A DNA stretch of 64,000 bases from Chloroflexota bacterium (GCA_018606645.1 JAGVRI010000005.1:241714-305713); one strand, 5' to 3'; shown: positions 41,248 through 52,045, numbered from the stretch's first letter. Numbers and translations: made by a program. Notes: generated by a model not told the origin, from the letters alone.

Positions 41248-42969
41248 ATGACCGTACGCCGCATCTTCCAGGTCGGACAGCCAATGCGCCGTCCCCTTAC
41301 CTGGGGAGACGCTCTGATTCTGACTGGTCTGGCTGTGCTGCTCTATGCCGGGGTCCGGCTGGCGATCCGCGCCCCGGCCGTCGTGGCGGGGCCCGAGATC
41401 TCCCTCTCCCCCCGCACCCTGCCCTGGTATGCCCTGCTGTCGGTGGGTCGTATGGCAGCGGCATATGCCCTGTCCATGTTGTTTACCCTGGTCTATGGCT
41501 ATCTGGCCGCTTACCACCGCCGCGCCGAGCTGGTCTTGATGCCGCTGCTCGATGTCTTGCAGAGTGTGCCGATCCTCTCCTTCCTGCCTGTGGTGCTGCT
41601 CAGCCTGAGCGCGGTGCTGCCGCTGGGTGTCGCTGCTGAACTGGCCTCGGTGGTGCTCATCTTCACCAGCCAGGCCTGGAACCTGACCTTTGCCTGGTAC
41701 CAGTCGCTGACTACGGTGCCCAAAGAACTGCGTGAGGCGAGCGCCATTTTTCGCTTCAATGGCTGGCTGCGTTTCAAAACACTGGAGCTGCCCTTTGCCG
41801 CGCTCTCGCTGTTATGGAACAGTATGATGAGTTGGGCTGGAGGTTGGTTTTTCTTGATGGCTGCCGAGATCTTTGTGGTCGGTCAGCGCGACTTTCGGTT
41901 GCCTGGGCTGGGCGCCTACCTGCAGGAGGCGGCCAACCAGGGCAACCTGCCGGCCATCTTATGGGGCCTTGGCACGCTAGTGCTGGTGATTGTTGCTCTC
42001 GATCAATTGGTCTGGCGGCCATTGCTGGCGTGGGCGAACCGCTTCAAACTGGAGACGGTGGAAGGTGAGGAACCGCCCACCTCTTGGTTCTACGACGTCC
42101 TGCGCCGCTCGCGGCTGGCAGAGTCGTTCTCGCGCCGGATCACAGGCCCATTGGGCCAACGGGTGGATGCCTGGCTTCTGCAACGGTTCCCTCCGCCGGG
42201 TGGGGAGGTAGCAGCTAGCTCTCGCCGTCCCTGGTTGATCTACCTGGTGGCGGCTGTGGGAGGGGCGGGTCTGGTGTACGGTGCGCTGCGCGCCGCTCAG
42301 ATGCTCTGGAGTGTGCCACCGAGCCAATGGGGCGAGATCGGCCTGGGGGTGGCGGTTACCCTGCTGCGGGTGTTGGCTGCCCTGGTCATTGCCCTTGCCT
42401 GGACGGTGCCGCTCGGTGTAGCCATCGGCACCAACCGCCGCCTGGCGACGTGGCTGCAGCCGGCGGTGCAGGTCATCGCCTCGGTACCGGCCACGGCCCT
42501 CTTTCCTGTCTTTCTGTTGCTCCTCGTTGGTCTGCCGGGCGGCCTCAACCTGGCGGCCGTGCTGTTGATGCTGATGGGTACCCAATGGTACCTGCTGTTC
42601 AATGTCATCGCCGGCGCTTCAGCCATTCCTCAGGACCTGAAGTACACCACCGCGCTGCTGCAACTGAGCCGTCGCCAGCGCTGGCGAACACTCATTTTGC
42701 CAGCCCTTTTTCCCTACATCGTCACCGGGGCCATCACCGCCAGCGGCGGGGCGTGGAACGCCAGCATCGTCGCTGAGCACGTCGAGTTCGGGGGGCAGAC
42801 CTTGCACGCGGTGGGCATTGGCGCGCTTATTGCCCAGGCCACCGCCGATGGAGACTATGCCTTGCTTCTGGCGGCTACCCTCAGCATGGTCCTGACGGTG
42901 GTCGCCATCAACCGGCTGGTCTGGCGGCGGCTGTACCGGCTGGCTGAAGAACGCTATCGCATGGAGTGA
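41248..42969 (+). CDS. NitT/TauT-like ABC permease, two fused permease domains
   Basis: This 573-residue protein joins two BPD_transp_1 permeases. The start is ATG 41248 after GGGAGG; the open frame upstream lies in the leader. EAA loops are at LREASAIFRFNGWLRFKTLE near residue 160 and KYTTALLQLSRRQRWRTLIL near 470. About twelve helices are predicted, six per half, joined by a hydrophilic linker near residues 265-325. A fused dimer gives a complete pore with the ATPase encoded next. No binding protein is in the operon, so the substrate is unknown; anions, sulfonates or metal ions are possible. Confidence 0.88.
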   Translation: MTVRRIFQVGQPMRRPLTWGDALILTGLAVLLYAGVRLAIRAPAVVAGPEISLSPRTLPWYALLSVGRMAAAYALSMLFTLVYGYLAAYHRRAELVLMPLLDVLQSVPILSFLPVVLLSLSAVLPLGVAAELASVVLIFTSQAWNLTFAWYQSLTTVPKELREASAIFRFNGWLRFKTLELPFAALSLLWNSMMSWAGGWFFLMAAEIFVVGQRDFRLPGLGAYLQEAANQGNLPAILWGLGTLVLVIVALDQLVWRPLLAWANRFKLETVEGEEPPTSWFYDVLRRSRLAESFSRRITGPLGQRVDAWLLQRFPPPGGEVAASSRRPWLIYLVAAVGGAGLVYGALRAAQMLWSVPPSQWGEIGLGVAVTLLRVLAALVIALAWTVPLGVAIGTNRRLATWLQPAVQVIASVPATALFPVFLLLLVGLPGGLNLAAVLLMLMGTQWYLLFNVIAGASAIPQDLKYTTALLQLSRRQRWRTLILPALFPYIVTGAITASGGAWNASIVAEHVEFGGQTLHAVGIGALIAQATADGDYALLLAATLSMVLTVVAINRLVWRRLYRLAEERYRME

Positions 42970-42972
42970 GCG

Positions 42973-44262
42973 ATGTCCCAGAATGGAGTTCTATTGGAAT
43001 TGCGACACGTTCATCAGCTCTATCGCAGCGGAGAGCGGACCTTTACCGCCGTGGAGGATGTGAATCTAACACTGGCCGCAGGAGAATTTGCCTGCCTGTT
43101 GGGACCATCCGGCTGTGGCAAGAGCACCCTGCTGCGCATTATCACCGGCCTGCAGCCGCCCAGCCAGGGGCAGGTCCTCTACCGGGGCGTGCCCTTGCGT
43201 GGGGTCAATCCTCAGGCCACCATCGTCTTTCAGACCTTTGCCCTCTTCCCTTGGCTCACCGTCCAGGAAAACGTGGAGGTGGCGCTCAAGGCGCGCGGTG
43301 TGCCGCCGGCGTTACGCACTGCCCGTGCCCTGAAGCTGCTGGACATGGTCGGGCTGGATGGCTTTGAAACGGCCTATCCTCGCGAGTTGTCAGGCGGGAT
43401 GCGCCAGAAGGTGGGATTTGCCCGGGCCATGGCGGTTGAGCCGGAACTCCTCTGCCTGGACGAGCCCTTTTCCGCTCTGGACGTGCTGAGCGCCGAGGCG
43501 CTGCGCGGCGAACTCCTGGAGTTATGGACCGGCGGCGATATCCCGACCCAGGCGATCCTGATGGTCACCCACAACATTGAGGAGGCGGTCTTTATGGCTG
43601 ACCGGATTGTGGTCATGGACCGCAACCCCGGTCGGGTGGTGGCCGAAGTGACGGTGACGCTGCCCCATCCTCGCCAGCGCAAGTCACCCGAATTCCTGGC
43701 GGTCGTGGACCAGGTGTACGCCACTCTGGCCGGGCAGACGCAACCCGAACACCTGGAGATGGGTTCGGCGCCGGGTGAACCAGGGCGCACCCGGGCGCTG
43801 CCGCACATCAGCATCAATGACCTAGCCGGTCTGTTGGAACACCTGGCCGAGGGATCGGGCGGTCGCCATGACATCTATCGCCTGGTGGATGACCTGGGCA
43901 TTGATTCGGACCATCTGTTCCGCCTGACCGAGGCGGCGGAGCTGCTGGGCTTTGCCACCGTCGCCGAAGGTGATATTATGCTTACCCCTTTGGGCGAAAC
44001 CTTTGCCGAGGCCAGCATCCTGGCCCGCAAAGAGATTTTTGCCACCCGCCTTCGGCGATTGCCGCTCTTTCGCTGGCTGCTGGCCCTGGTACGGGCGGCG
44101 GAGGGGCAGCGCCTGCGGGCAGAGGTAGTTCAGACGGCTCTGGAACTCGAGTTCCCGGCCGAAGAGGCAGAGCGCCAGTTGGAGACGGCGATTGACTGGG
44201 GACGGTATGCCGAGTTGCTGGCCTACGACGAAGGGATCCTGTACCTGGAGCCGGCCGAGTAG
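42973..44262 (+). CDS. NitT/TauT-like ABC ATPase with C-terminal AAA-associated domain
   Basis: This 429-residue protein has an ABC domain over residues 1-255: Walker A GPSGCGKST near 43, signature LSGGMRQK near 138, Walker B LLCLDEPFSALD near 158 and switch His in VTHNIEEA. Residues 285-429 form a winged-helix-like AAA-associated domain seen in a subset of these transporters (HISINDLAGLLEHL to ETAIDWGRYAELL), probably sensing substrate or regulating activity. Its start lies 3 bases after the permease stop. Confidence 0.9.
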   Translation: MSQNGVLLELRHVHQLYRSGERTFTAVEDVNLTLAAGEFACLLGPSGCGKSTLLRIITGLQPPSQGQVLYRGVPLRGVNPQATIVFQTFALFPWLTVQENVEVALKARGVPPALRTARALKLLDMVGLDGFETAYPRELSGGMRQKVGFARAMAVEPELLCLDEPFSALDVLSAEALRGELLELWTGGDIPTQAILMVTHNIEEAVFMADRIVVMDRNPGRVVAEVTVTLPHPRQRKSPEFLAVVDQVYATLAGQTQPEHLEMGSAPGEPGRTRALPHISINDLAGLLEHLAEGSGGRHDIYRLVDDLGIDSDHLFRLTEAAELLGFATVAEGDIMLTPLGETFAEASILARKEIFATRLRRLPLFRWLLALVRAAEGQRLRAEVVQTALELEFPAEEAERQLETAIDWGRYAELLAYDEGILYLEPAE

Positions 44263-44327
44263 CAGCACCAGAGCGGTCCCGGGCGGTCATCGCGCATGCC
44301 ATACACAAGGAGTCAACCCCGATCGAG

Positions 44328-45479
44328 GTGCACCAGCGCTATCATCAGTTGTTGGAGGTCGCCGGCCTCTTTCTGAAGCTGGGGACGATCAGCTTTGGTG
44401 GGCCGGCCGCGCATATCGCTCTGATGGAGCAGGAAACGGTGAGCCGGCGCGGTTGGCTGAGCCGCGAGCATTTTCTCGATTTGCTGGCGGCAACGAACCT
44501 GGTGCCCGGCCCTAATGCGGTGGAGATGGCCAGCCACATCGGCTTTGTCCACGCCGGCTGGCCGGGGCTGGTGGCGGGAGGGGTAAGTTTCACCTTGCCA
44601 GCGGCCCTCATCAGCCTGGGATTGGCCTGGCTCTATGTCCGCCTGGGGACCTTACCGCAGGCCACGGCGTTGTTCTATGGCATCAACCCGGCGGTGATGG
44701 CCATCATCCTGGTGGCGACCTATCGTCTGGGCCGGTCCGCGCTGCGGGATTGGCGGACTGTCGCGCTGGCGGTGGTCTGTCTGGCGGCCGCTCTGTGGGG
44801 CGTCAACGAAGTGGTGTTGCTCCTGACGGCCGGCGTGGTGGGCATCCTGCTCTACGCACCGCTACACCTGCCACGCTGGCCCTTGTGGCTGCTGGCCTGG
44901 GGGCTACTACCCGGGCTGTGGGCGGCGCTACCTCCCTGGCTGGATAGCCGACTGCTGCGTCTGGGGTTGTTCTTTCTCAAGGTTGGTTCGCTCCTCTTTG
45001 GAAGCGGTATGGTGTTGTTCGCCTTTATCCAGCGGGATGTCGTGACCCGCTACGCCTGGTTGACCCCACAGCAGCTCCTGGATGCCATTGCCGTGGGGCA
45101 GATGACGCCGGGGCCGGTGCTCTCCTCTGCCACGTTTATCGGCTACCTGGTGGCCGGACTGCGCGGGGCATTTGTTTCAACCTTGGCTGTTTTTGCCCCT
45201 TCATTCCTCATCGTCGCCCTGGTGGGACCATGGATCCCGAGGCTGCGTCGCTCTCCGGCGGCTCAAGCCTTTCTGCGGGGAGTGAATGCGGCAGTGGTGG
45301 CCCTGATCCTGGCAGTGGCCGTGGCCCTCTTTCGCTCGGCGGTGGTGGACGCCTGGACGGCGCTGATCCTGCTGGCCGGACTGGTGGCCTTGCTCAAGTT
45401 CCGGGTGGATACCCTGTGGCTGGTGCTGGGCGGGGCGATCGGTGGGTGGGTCCATTATCTGGTCGGGCAGATGGGGTAA
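44328..45479 (+). CDS. chrA: ChrA-family chromate transporter, two CHR domains
   Basis: This 383-residue long-chain ChrA protein has two homologous halves. Half one has GTISFGGPAAHIALME and NLVPGPNAVEMA; half two has KVGSLLFGSGMVL and GQMTPGPVLSSATFIGYL. About ten helices are predicted. The start is GTG 44328, with AAGGAG 14 bases upstream, so the exact start is uncertain. ChrA proteins export chromate, and some members may move other oxyanions. Being 65 bases after a NitT/TauT-like ABC gene suggests a shared oxyanion theme, which is inference. Confidence 0.9.
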   Translation: MHQRYHQLLEVAGLFLKLGTISFGGPAAHIALMEQETVSRRGWLSREHFLDLLAATNLVPGPNAVEMASHIGFVHAGWPGLVAGGVSFTLPAALISLGLAWLYVRLGTLPQATALFYGINPAVMAIILVATYRLGRSALRDWRTVALAVVCLAAALWGVNEVVLLLTAGVVGILLYAPLHLPRWPLWLLAWGLLPGLWAALPPWLDSRLLRLGLFFLKVGSLLFGSGMVLFAFIQRDVVTRYAWLTPQQLLDAIAVGQMTPGPVLSSATFIGYLVAGLRGAFVSTLAVFAPSFLIVALVGPWIPRLRRSPAAQAFLRGVNAAVVALILAVAVALFRSAVVDAWTALILLAGLVALLKFRVDTLWLVLGGAIGGWVHYLVGQMG

Positions 45480-45506
45480 GACTAATCAGCCCCTGGCAAC
45501 AGGGGG

Positions 45507-45597
45507 GAGTCGAGGCTTCAGCCGAAGGCCACCTGAAGGCCGTTTGCGTTCGGGAATCGAGACTTCAGCCGGAAAAAACGCCTGAAGGCTCCACTCC
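45507..45597. repeat. Dispersed intergenic repeat, copy 2 (reverse orientation)
   Basis: GAGTCGAGGCTTCAGCCG (45507-45524), GAATCGAGACTTCAGCCGG (45554-45572) and CGCCTGAAGGCTCCACTCC (45579-45597) are inverted copies of the units at 2006-2051. The first two are variants of one unit, so the element is modular. Confidence 0.6.
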
Positions 45598-45688
45598 CCC
45601 TGCTCACGGCGCGCAAGCACAGAGAGGATGCCGGTCTCAGAGACCGGCAGCCCGGCGCTCTAAGAACCTATCCGAGAACCTGTGCCGT

Positions 45689-45714
45689 CCCCGCTGGACC
45701 ACAGTCCAGCGGGG
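45689..45714. terminator. Strong hairpin between convergent genes
   Basis: CCCCGCTGGAC (45689-45699) pairs perfectly with GTCCAGCGGGG (45704-45714), loop CACA. It likely ends transcription from chrA (plus) and from the aminotransferase (minus). No T tract is present. Confidence 0.6.
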
Positions 45715-45752
45715 GACCATGGTCCGCTGTGGGCGGGTTTCCGGATGACGGG

Positions 45753-46853
45753 CTATCCGTAGAACTCCCGGATCGCCTCGGCCACGGTCTGGACCTGTTC
45801 CTCGGTCAACTCGGGGTAGATCGGCAGGGAGAGGACCTCTTTTGCCGCCCGCTCCGCCTCGGGCAGGCTTCCTTCCGGCACCCCCAAGTGGGCATACATC
45901 GGCTGCAAATGGAGGGGCAGGGGATAATAGACCATCGTCCCGATGCCGCGCTTCTGGAGAAAGGCCTGCAGTTCGTCTCGGCGGGGAGCGCGAATGGTAT
46001 ACTGGTGGTAGACGTGCGTCACTTCGGGGGACCTGTAGGGGGTGGTGACAGGCAGGTCGGCCAGTAGTTGATCGTACTGGGCGGCGATGCGTTGGCGTGC
46101 GCTGGTCCATTCTGCCAAATGGCGCAACTTGACGCGGAGGATCGCCGCCTGGAGTTCGTCCAGTCGGCTGTTGTACCCCAGCCGCTCGTGATGGTACTTG
46201 ATCCGTCCGCCATGCTGTCGCAAGACCCGCAACCGGTCGGCGATTTCACCATCCCTGGTAATCGCCATCCCACCGTCCCCATAGGCTCCCAGATTCTTGG
46301 TCGGGTAGAAACTCAGGCAACCGATCTGACCAAAAGAACAGACTGGTTGGCCGCGAAATGTGGCCCCCAGGGCTTGAGCGCTGTCTTCGATTACCAGCAG
46401 GTGATAGCGCATCGCCAGTTCCATGATGGCTCCCATGTCGGCTGGCTGGCCGAAGAGATGGACGGGCAGGATCGCTTTGGTGCGCTCGGTGATCGCGGGT
46501 TCGATCTGGAAGGGATTGATGTTGAAGGTCTTGGGATCAATGTCCACAAATACCGGCGTGGCTCCGGCGCGGGAGATAGTGTTAGCCGTGGCAATAAAAG
46601 TAAAGGGGGTGGTGATGACCTCGTCCCCAGGGCCGATGCCGAGCGCATCCATGGCCAGACGGAGGGCATCGGTGCCGGAAGCCAGGCCGATGCCATGGCC
46701 GCCCCCGCACCAGGAGGCAATTTCCTGCTCCAGCGCCCTGACGTTCGGACCCAGGATCAATTGCCCGCTTTCCAACACCTGTTCGATGGCAGTCTGGATT
46801 TCCTGGCGGATGGTTCTGTACTGCGTTTTCAGATCGAGAATGGGAATGGACAT
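45753..46853 (-). CDS. DegT/DnrJ/EryC1/StrS-family PLP aminotransferase
   Basis: This 366-residue fold-type I aminotransferase carries the hallmarks of nucleotide-sugar aminotransferases: SGTDALRLAMDALGIGPGDE near residue 59, IEDSAQALGATF near 156 and the PLP-lysine segment FYPTKNLGAYGDGG near 181-194. It should convert a keto-sugar nucleotide to an amino sugar for glycan or cell-envelope synthesis. It lies 19 bases after the uridine kinase stop and is probably cotranscribed with it. The sugar substrate is not readable from sequence. Confidence 0.92.
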   Translation of the reverse strand: MSIPILDLKTQYRTIRQEIQTAIEQVLESGQLILGPNVRALEQEIASWCGGGHGIGLASGTDALRLAMDALGIGPGDEVITTPFTFIATANTISRAGATPVFVDIDPKTFNINPFQIEPAITERTKAILPVHLFGQPADMGAIMELAMRYHLLVIEDSAQALGATFRGQPVCSFGQIGCLSFYPTKNLGAYGDGGMAITRDGEIADRLRVLRQHGGRIKYHHERLGYNSRLDELQAAILRVKLRHLAEWTSARQRIAAQYDQLLADLPVTTPYRSPEVTHVYHQYTIRAPRRDELQAFLQKRGIGTMVYYPLPLHLQPMYAHLGVPEGSLPEAERAAKEVLSLPIYPELTEEQVQTVAEAIREFYG

Positions 46854-46872
46854 TCTGTTCTCCTGGCGTTAA

Positions 46873-47496
46873 TCATTCGCTTCCTTCCAGCAAAGCGCGG
46901 ATGCGGGCGGCGACCATTTCCATCGCCACCTCGTTGAATCCTCCTTCAGGGATGATGACATCGGCGTACCGTTTGCTGGGTTCGACAAACTCCTGGTGCA
47001 TCGGCCGGACCGTGGTCAGATATTGATGGATGACCGATTCCATGGTCCGCCCACGCTCGGCGATATCGCGCTGGAGGCGGCGGATGAAGCGGATATCGGG
47101 GTCGGTATCCACATAGATTTTGACATCCATCAAGTCGCGCAACTGCTTATCGGCGAAGATCAGGATGCCCTCGACCAGGATAACGCGGCTGGGTTCTACG
47201 CGTTGGACCTGTTTGGTGCGGGTATGGGTTTTGAAATCGTACACCGGCATTTCGATGGCGCGTCCGGCCTTGAGTTCCTTGAGATGGGTGATGAGAAGTT
47301 CATTGTCCAGCGCGTCTGGATGGTCAAAGTTGAACATGGCTCGCTGAGCGAGAGGCAGGTCGCTCAGGTCTTTGTAGTAGGCGTCGTGCTGGATCAGTGA
47401 GATTTGTTTCGTGCCCGCCCGCTTCAGAATCTCGCGGGCGACGGTCGTTTTGCCGGATCCCGTGCCGCCGGCGACTCCAATCACCACGGGTTGCAT
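46873..47496 (-). CDS. udk: Uridine kinase
   Basis: This 207-residue kinase has P-loop GGTGSGKTT near residues 9-17, [10 protein letters not shown] near 36, NFDHPDALD near 55 and VEGILIF near 95, all typical of uridine/cytidine kinase. ATG 47496 follows GGGAGGGGAAG; a longer start at 47517 adds seven residues. Length agrees with the usual 210. It phosphorylates uridine and cytidine in pyrimidine salvage. The upstream cytochrome-assembly gene ends 24 bases earlier. Confidence 0.95.
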   Translation of the reverse strand: MQPVVIGVAGGTGSGKTTVAREILKRAGTKQISLIQHDAYYKDLSDLPLAQRAMFNFDHPDALDNELLITHLKELKAGRAIEMPVYDFKTHTRTKQVQRVEPSRVILVEGILIFADKQLRDLMDVKIYVDTDPDIRFIRRLQRDIAERGRTMESVIHQYLTTVRPMHQEFVEPSKRYADVIIPEGGFNEVAMEMVAARIRALLEGSE

Positions 47497-47520
47497 CTTC
47501 CCCTCCCAGGTGTTCATATT

Positions 47521-48282
47521 TCAAGGGTGCAGACCGGGTGCTGCCCACAAACCCGACAAAGCCACGGCGGCGGCGACCACCGTCAGCCAGGTGAACCATC
47601 GCTCCCCGCCTCTGGGTAGCGACAATGCGGTGAAGGCCATGGCGGCAAGGAGCCAGGCGCTGGTCATCCATAACAGCCGAGGGTCGCCCTGGTACCAGGC
47701 CCAGCCCAGGCCCAGGATCAGCCCGCCGCCCAGAGCGACCAGGGTCAACTGATTGGCTTCCCGGGCCATGACGGATGATGCGGTCCGGCTGGACCGGGGG
47801 AGCTGCCGAAGGCGACCGGCCAGGGCCGCGTCCACCGTCGAGGTCAGGACGTTTCCTCCGGCTACGATGGCTGCCCCGCTTCCGATGATAAACAAGAGCC
47901 ATTGCCCGACCCACAGTGGAAGGGACTGAAGGCAGGAAGATGAAACGCGGCCGGGCGGGGCGCCGAATGCCCCGACGGCGATCAACGCAAGGGAGATCAG
48001 ATCCGCGACGGAGACAATGACCACCGGGCGAAAGCGCCAGGATAATACCCCATCAATGGCCCAGATAGCCAGAACCAGGCTCTGGATCAGAAGCGGGAAG
48101 TGGAATGTAGACCACGGCGCGGACGCGGCCGTCGTCCACCAGATGGAACTGGCCAGGGCGATCCAGGCACCCAGGCGCGCTACCGCGGCGAGCCATAGCC
48201 CCCCTTCGCGCTTCAGGGCCACGGCCAGGCCTCGAAGTGCCATGGCAATGATCAACAACAAAACCGCTACCAAGGTTCCCAT
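47521..48282 (-). CDS. CcsA/CcmC-like cytochrome c assembly membrane protein, divergent
   Basis: This 253-residue protein has about eight hydrophobic helices. GLGWAWYQGDPRLLW near residues 205-219 resembles a degraded tryptophan-rich WWD loop of heme-handling CcsA/CcmC/CcmF proteins (normally WAN-x-AWG-x-YWSWDP), with only the Trp and Asp-Pro core kept. The gene begins 1 base after the ResB stop, and ResB and CcsA form the system II cytochrome c synthase, so context supports the assignment. The weak motif leaves the exact activity uncertain. Confidence 0.7.
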   Translation of the reverse strand: MGTLVAVLLLIIAMALRGLAVALKREGGLWLAAVARLGAWIALASSIWWTTAASAPWSTFHFPLLIQSLVLAIWAIDGVLSWRFRPVVIVSVADLISLALIAVGAFGAPPGRVSSSCLQSLPLWVGQWLLFIIGSGAAIVAGGNVLTSTVDAALAGRLRQLPRSSRTASSVMAREANQLTLVALGGGLILGLGWAWYQGDPRLLWMTSAWLLAAMAFTALSLPRGGERWFTWLTVVAAAVALSGLWAAPGLHP

Positions 48283-48283
48283 T

Positions 48284-49696
48284 CTATTCGCCCTGTACCT
48301 GTGCCTCCTGGAACTGCCGGGTAATTGGCAGCAGCCACCGGCTGCCGGAAGCTCCTGGCAGGGTGAAGATCTGGACGGTCGTGGAGCCGTCTGGGTTGGC
48401 TACCACCGAACTCCATAGGATCTGCGCCGGTGCGATCCAACCCAGAGCCAGAGCCAGAACGGCGACGATCGCGCCACCGATGGCCAGTTCCATACCAGGC
48501 AGAGAGTCCACCCGCAGCACTGGGCGATAGCTCATCCCTACCTCCAGTTGCAGGTCATCCACTGCCACCCGGCTATCCTGCTGAAGGACGGTCACGAACC
48601 GAGGCTGGGAGTCGGGTTGGTCAGGATGAGAGACATACAAGGCCAACCGGCCGCCGGGATCTGGAGAGTAGACGAAGGAGAGAAGCAGGTTGTCGCTGGG
48701 GAGATAGGCCACCTGCTGGTTCTCGTTCAGAGAGAACGCGATCTCTGCCTCATGGTCTGCCGCCTGATCCGTCCCGCCAACCTGAAAGGCCAACGGATTG
48801 CCGGTTGGGTCCAGGCCTCGCAGCCTGACCACCGGGAGCTGACCGAGTTGCCGGACCGTGATCCCGCGCCATGTTGCCGGCTGCCCCATCCCGATCGTGC
48901 TCTGACCGGTTACTGTCTCGCCCTCTCGCCAGGAAATAATGCTCTGCGAATCGCACCAGGGAGCGGTTGCGGTTGGTCGCGCAAAAGTGTCCAACTGCAC
49001 TGAATAGGGAGTTCCATGGCCGATGGTCAGACGGTCCCCTGGTGCCGCCAGCCATTCGCCACTATGCCAGCCCCAGGTCTCGGTGATAAAAAGACCAATG
49101 AGGGTCAACAACAAGGCCCCATGGGCCACGGGCCTGGTCCACAACATGTGTCGGCGGCGAGTAGCGAGCAGGTCCAGTGCCGGGGGGGCTGCCCGTTGAG
49201 TCCACCGATAGCCGTATTGGCTCAGCAAGCCATACAGCTTGCCAACCACCTCATCGCAACCAAGGGCGCTCGAGAAACGGAGCGCAGACCGCGGCTTTTC
49301 CCACCAGAACCCGGTTGGCGAGTTGGATTGGGTTCGGCCGGTAAAGCGCCAGGCCAGCTCGGCTGCCTCTATCCCCTGCACGAACAAGGTCAGCCCGATC
49401 AGGGCGAGGATCAGGTGGAACCACAGGGAATGATAGATGCGAAAGAGGCCAAGGGCACGGACGAGACCGCTAGTCTGGTTCAGAATATCCGGTTGAGCGG
49501 CCAGCCACTTTCGAGGGTCGTCCATCGTCTGGGGAGGGATTTGAGGGATCAGAGCGCTGAGACCCAGGATGAGGGCGAGGACTCCCATCAGTCCGATCAG
49601 GGTATGGGGCGCGACCAGTGCTCGCCACACCCTGCTCACCAGATCGAACCGGACGTTGGGTGAAGCGGGGGTCTCTCCGCTCATTTGTCCGTTCAT
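48284..49696 (-). CDS. resB: ResB-like cytochrome c biogenesis protein
   Basis: This 470-residue protein has the ResB layout: helices near residues 30-50, 86-108 and 180-205, a large extracytoplasmic domain over residues 210-420, and a final helix near 425-445. SLWFHLILALIGLTLFV resembles the H-x-x-FHLSLLLL segment of ResB. With a CcsA-like partner it delivers and attaches heme to apocytochrome c. MSGET at 49684 is an alternative start. A tRNA terminator lies just upstream. Confidence 0.85.
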   Translation of the reverse strand: MNGQMSGETPASPNVRFDLVSRVWRALVAPHTLIGLMGVLALILGLSALIPQIPPQTMDDPRKWLAAQPDILNQTSGLVRALGLFRIYHSLWFHLILALIGLTLFVQGIEAAELAWRFTGRTQSNSPTGFWWEKPRSALRFSSALGCDEVVGKLYGLLSQYGYRWTQRAAPPALDLLATRRRHMLWTRPVAHGALLLTLIGLFITETWGWHSGEWLAAPGDRLTIGHGTPYSVQLDTFARPTATAPWCDSQSIISWREGETVTGQSTIGMGQPATWRGITVRQLGQLPVVRLRGLDPTGNPLAFQVGGTDQAADHEAEIAFSLNENQQVAYLPSDNLLLSFVYSPDPGGRLALYVSHPDQPDSQPRFVTVLQQDSRVAVDDLQLEVGMSYRPVLRVDSLPGMELAIGGAIVAVLALALGWIAPAQILWSSVVANPDGSTTVQIFTLPGASGSRWLLPITRQFQEAQVQGE

Positions 49697-49731
49697 CTAC
49701 TGTGCCGACCTCAAGTAGCTGACATAACAAA

Positions 49732-49757
49732 GGCCCCAAGCGGAAGCCGTTGGGGCC
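49732..49757 (-). terminator. Intrinsic terminator of tRNA-Thr
   Basis: Minus-strand GGCCCCAA (49757-49750) and TTGGGGCC (49739-49732) form an 8-bp stem with a 10-base loop followed by TTTG. It lies 17 bases past the tRNA end. Confidence 0.8.
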
Positions 49758-49773
49758 TGCCGTTTTGGTGCCA

Positions 49774-49846
49774 AGCCACCCAAGGGACTTGAACCCTTAA
49801 CCTGGCGCTTACGAAGCGTCTGCTCTGCCGGTTGAGCTAGGGTGGC
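49774..49846 (-). tRNA. trnT: tRNA-Thr (anticodon CGT)
   Basis: The minus strand folds as a 73-base cloverleaf: acceptor GCCACCC/GGGTGGC, D-stem GCTC/GAGC, anticodon loop TTCGTAA (anticodon CGT, reads ACG) and T-arm AAGGG-TTCAAGT-CCCTT, discriminator T. CCA is not encoded. The anticodon stem GACGC/GCGCC has one A-C mismatch (positions 28-42), unusual but tolerable. It lies 79 bases downstream of pyrG on the same strand and has its own promoter. Confidence 0.93.
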
Positions 49847-49878
49847 GTCCTAGTCGGAACGACCGATCAGCTACCTTG

Positions 49879-49907
49879 ATTATAGCAGGCTTGTCCCCGA
49901 ATCGCAA
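49879..49907 (-). promoter_or_regulatory. Promoter for tRNA-Thr
   Basis: Minus-strand TTGCGA (49907-49902), 17 bases and TATAAT (49884-49879). Start near 49872, 26 bases before the mature 5' end, so RNase P processing is needed. Confidence 0.7.
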
Positions 49908-49925
49908 ATCGGCTCTTCCGGTTGT

Positions 49926-51584
<1,659 letters not shown>

Positions 51585-51599
51585 CTAACGATCAATGCC

Positions 51600-51968
51600 C
51601 TATATCAAATGACTTAGATCTGCCGCCGCCCGGCGCATGTCCAGGAAGACCAACCCTAACTTGGCATCCTGGCGGGCCAGGGCGGTCAGAACAGCTTCTT
51701 CTCCCACCGACATGAGGATGACATAGCCATTGTTGCCCCGAATATAGACCTGGTCCAGGTTACCCCGCCTGAGCTCGCTGGCGATCCGTTCGCCAAGGCT
51801 GAGCATGGACGCGCTCATGGCAGACACCCGATCCTCTTCCACATCGGCCGGCAGGTCAGAGGCGATGATCAGGCCATCCACGCTCACCACCGCCGAGGCT
51901 TCGATATCGGGGGAGCTGACTCGCAGGTCCCGCAGGCGGGCGATCATTTGCTCTGTGCGCGATCTCAT
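51600..51968 (-). CDS. Roadblock/LC7-domain protein
   Basis: This 122-residue protein is a single Roadblock/LC7 domain: IEASAVVSVDGLIIASDLP, the SASMLSLGERIASEL helix, and VILMSVGEEAVLTALARQDA. In bacteria these proteins regulate small Ras-like GTPases such as MglA-type proteins; no such GTPase gene is nearby. ATG 51968 follows AAAGGAG at about 10 bases; ATG 51995 would add nine residues. A consensus promoter lies upstream, and pyrG follows in the same unit. Confidence 0.88.
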   Translation of the reverse strand: MRSRTEQMIARLRDLRVSSPDIEASAVVSVDGLIIASDLPADVEEDRVSAMSASMLSLGERIASELRRGNLDQVYIRGNNGYVILMSVGEEAVLTALARQDAKLGLVFLDMRRAAADLSHLI

Positions 51969-52016
51969 GATCTCAATGCTCCTTTCTCGAGGCATCCTCG
52001 CTGTGCAGGCTGCTTC

Positions 52017-52045
52017 ATCTTATCACAGGTCGCCAGGGATGTCAA
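52017..52045 (-). promoter_or_regulatory. Sigma-70 promoter for the roadblock-pyrG unit
   Basis: Minus-strand TTGACA (52045-52040), 17 bases and TAAGAT (52022-52017). The predicted start near 52010 gives a leader of about 15 bases to ATG 51995 or 42 bases to ATG 51968. Confidence 0.8.

Larger units (their letters stand above)
45480..45752. other. Convergent gap with dispersed repeats and hairpins
   Basis: This 273-base gap has no gene. It carries three repeat units at 45507-45597, a palindrome GCCGGTC/GACCGGC (45630-45648), and a strong 11-bp hairpin at 45689-45714 overlapping the palindrome GGACCATGGTCC (45714-45725). Confidence 0.6.
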
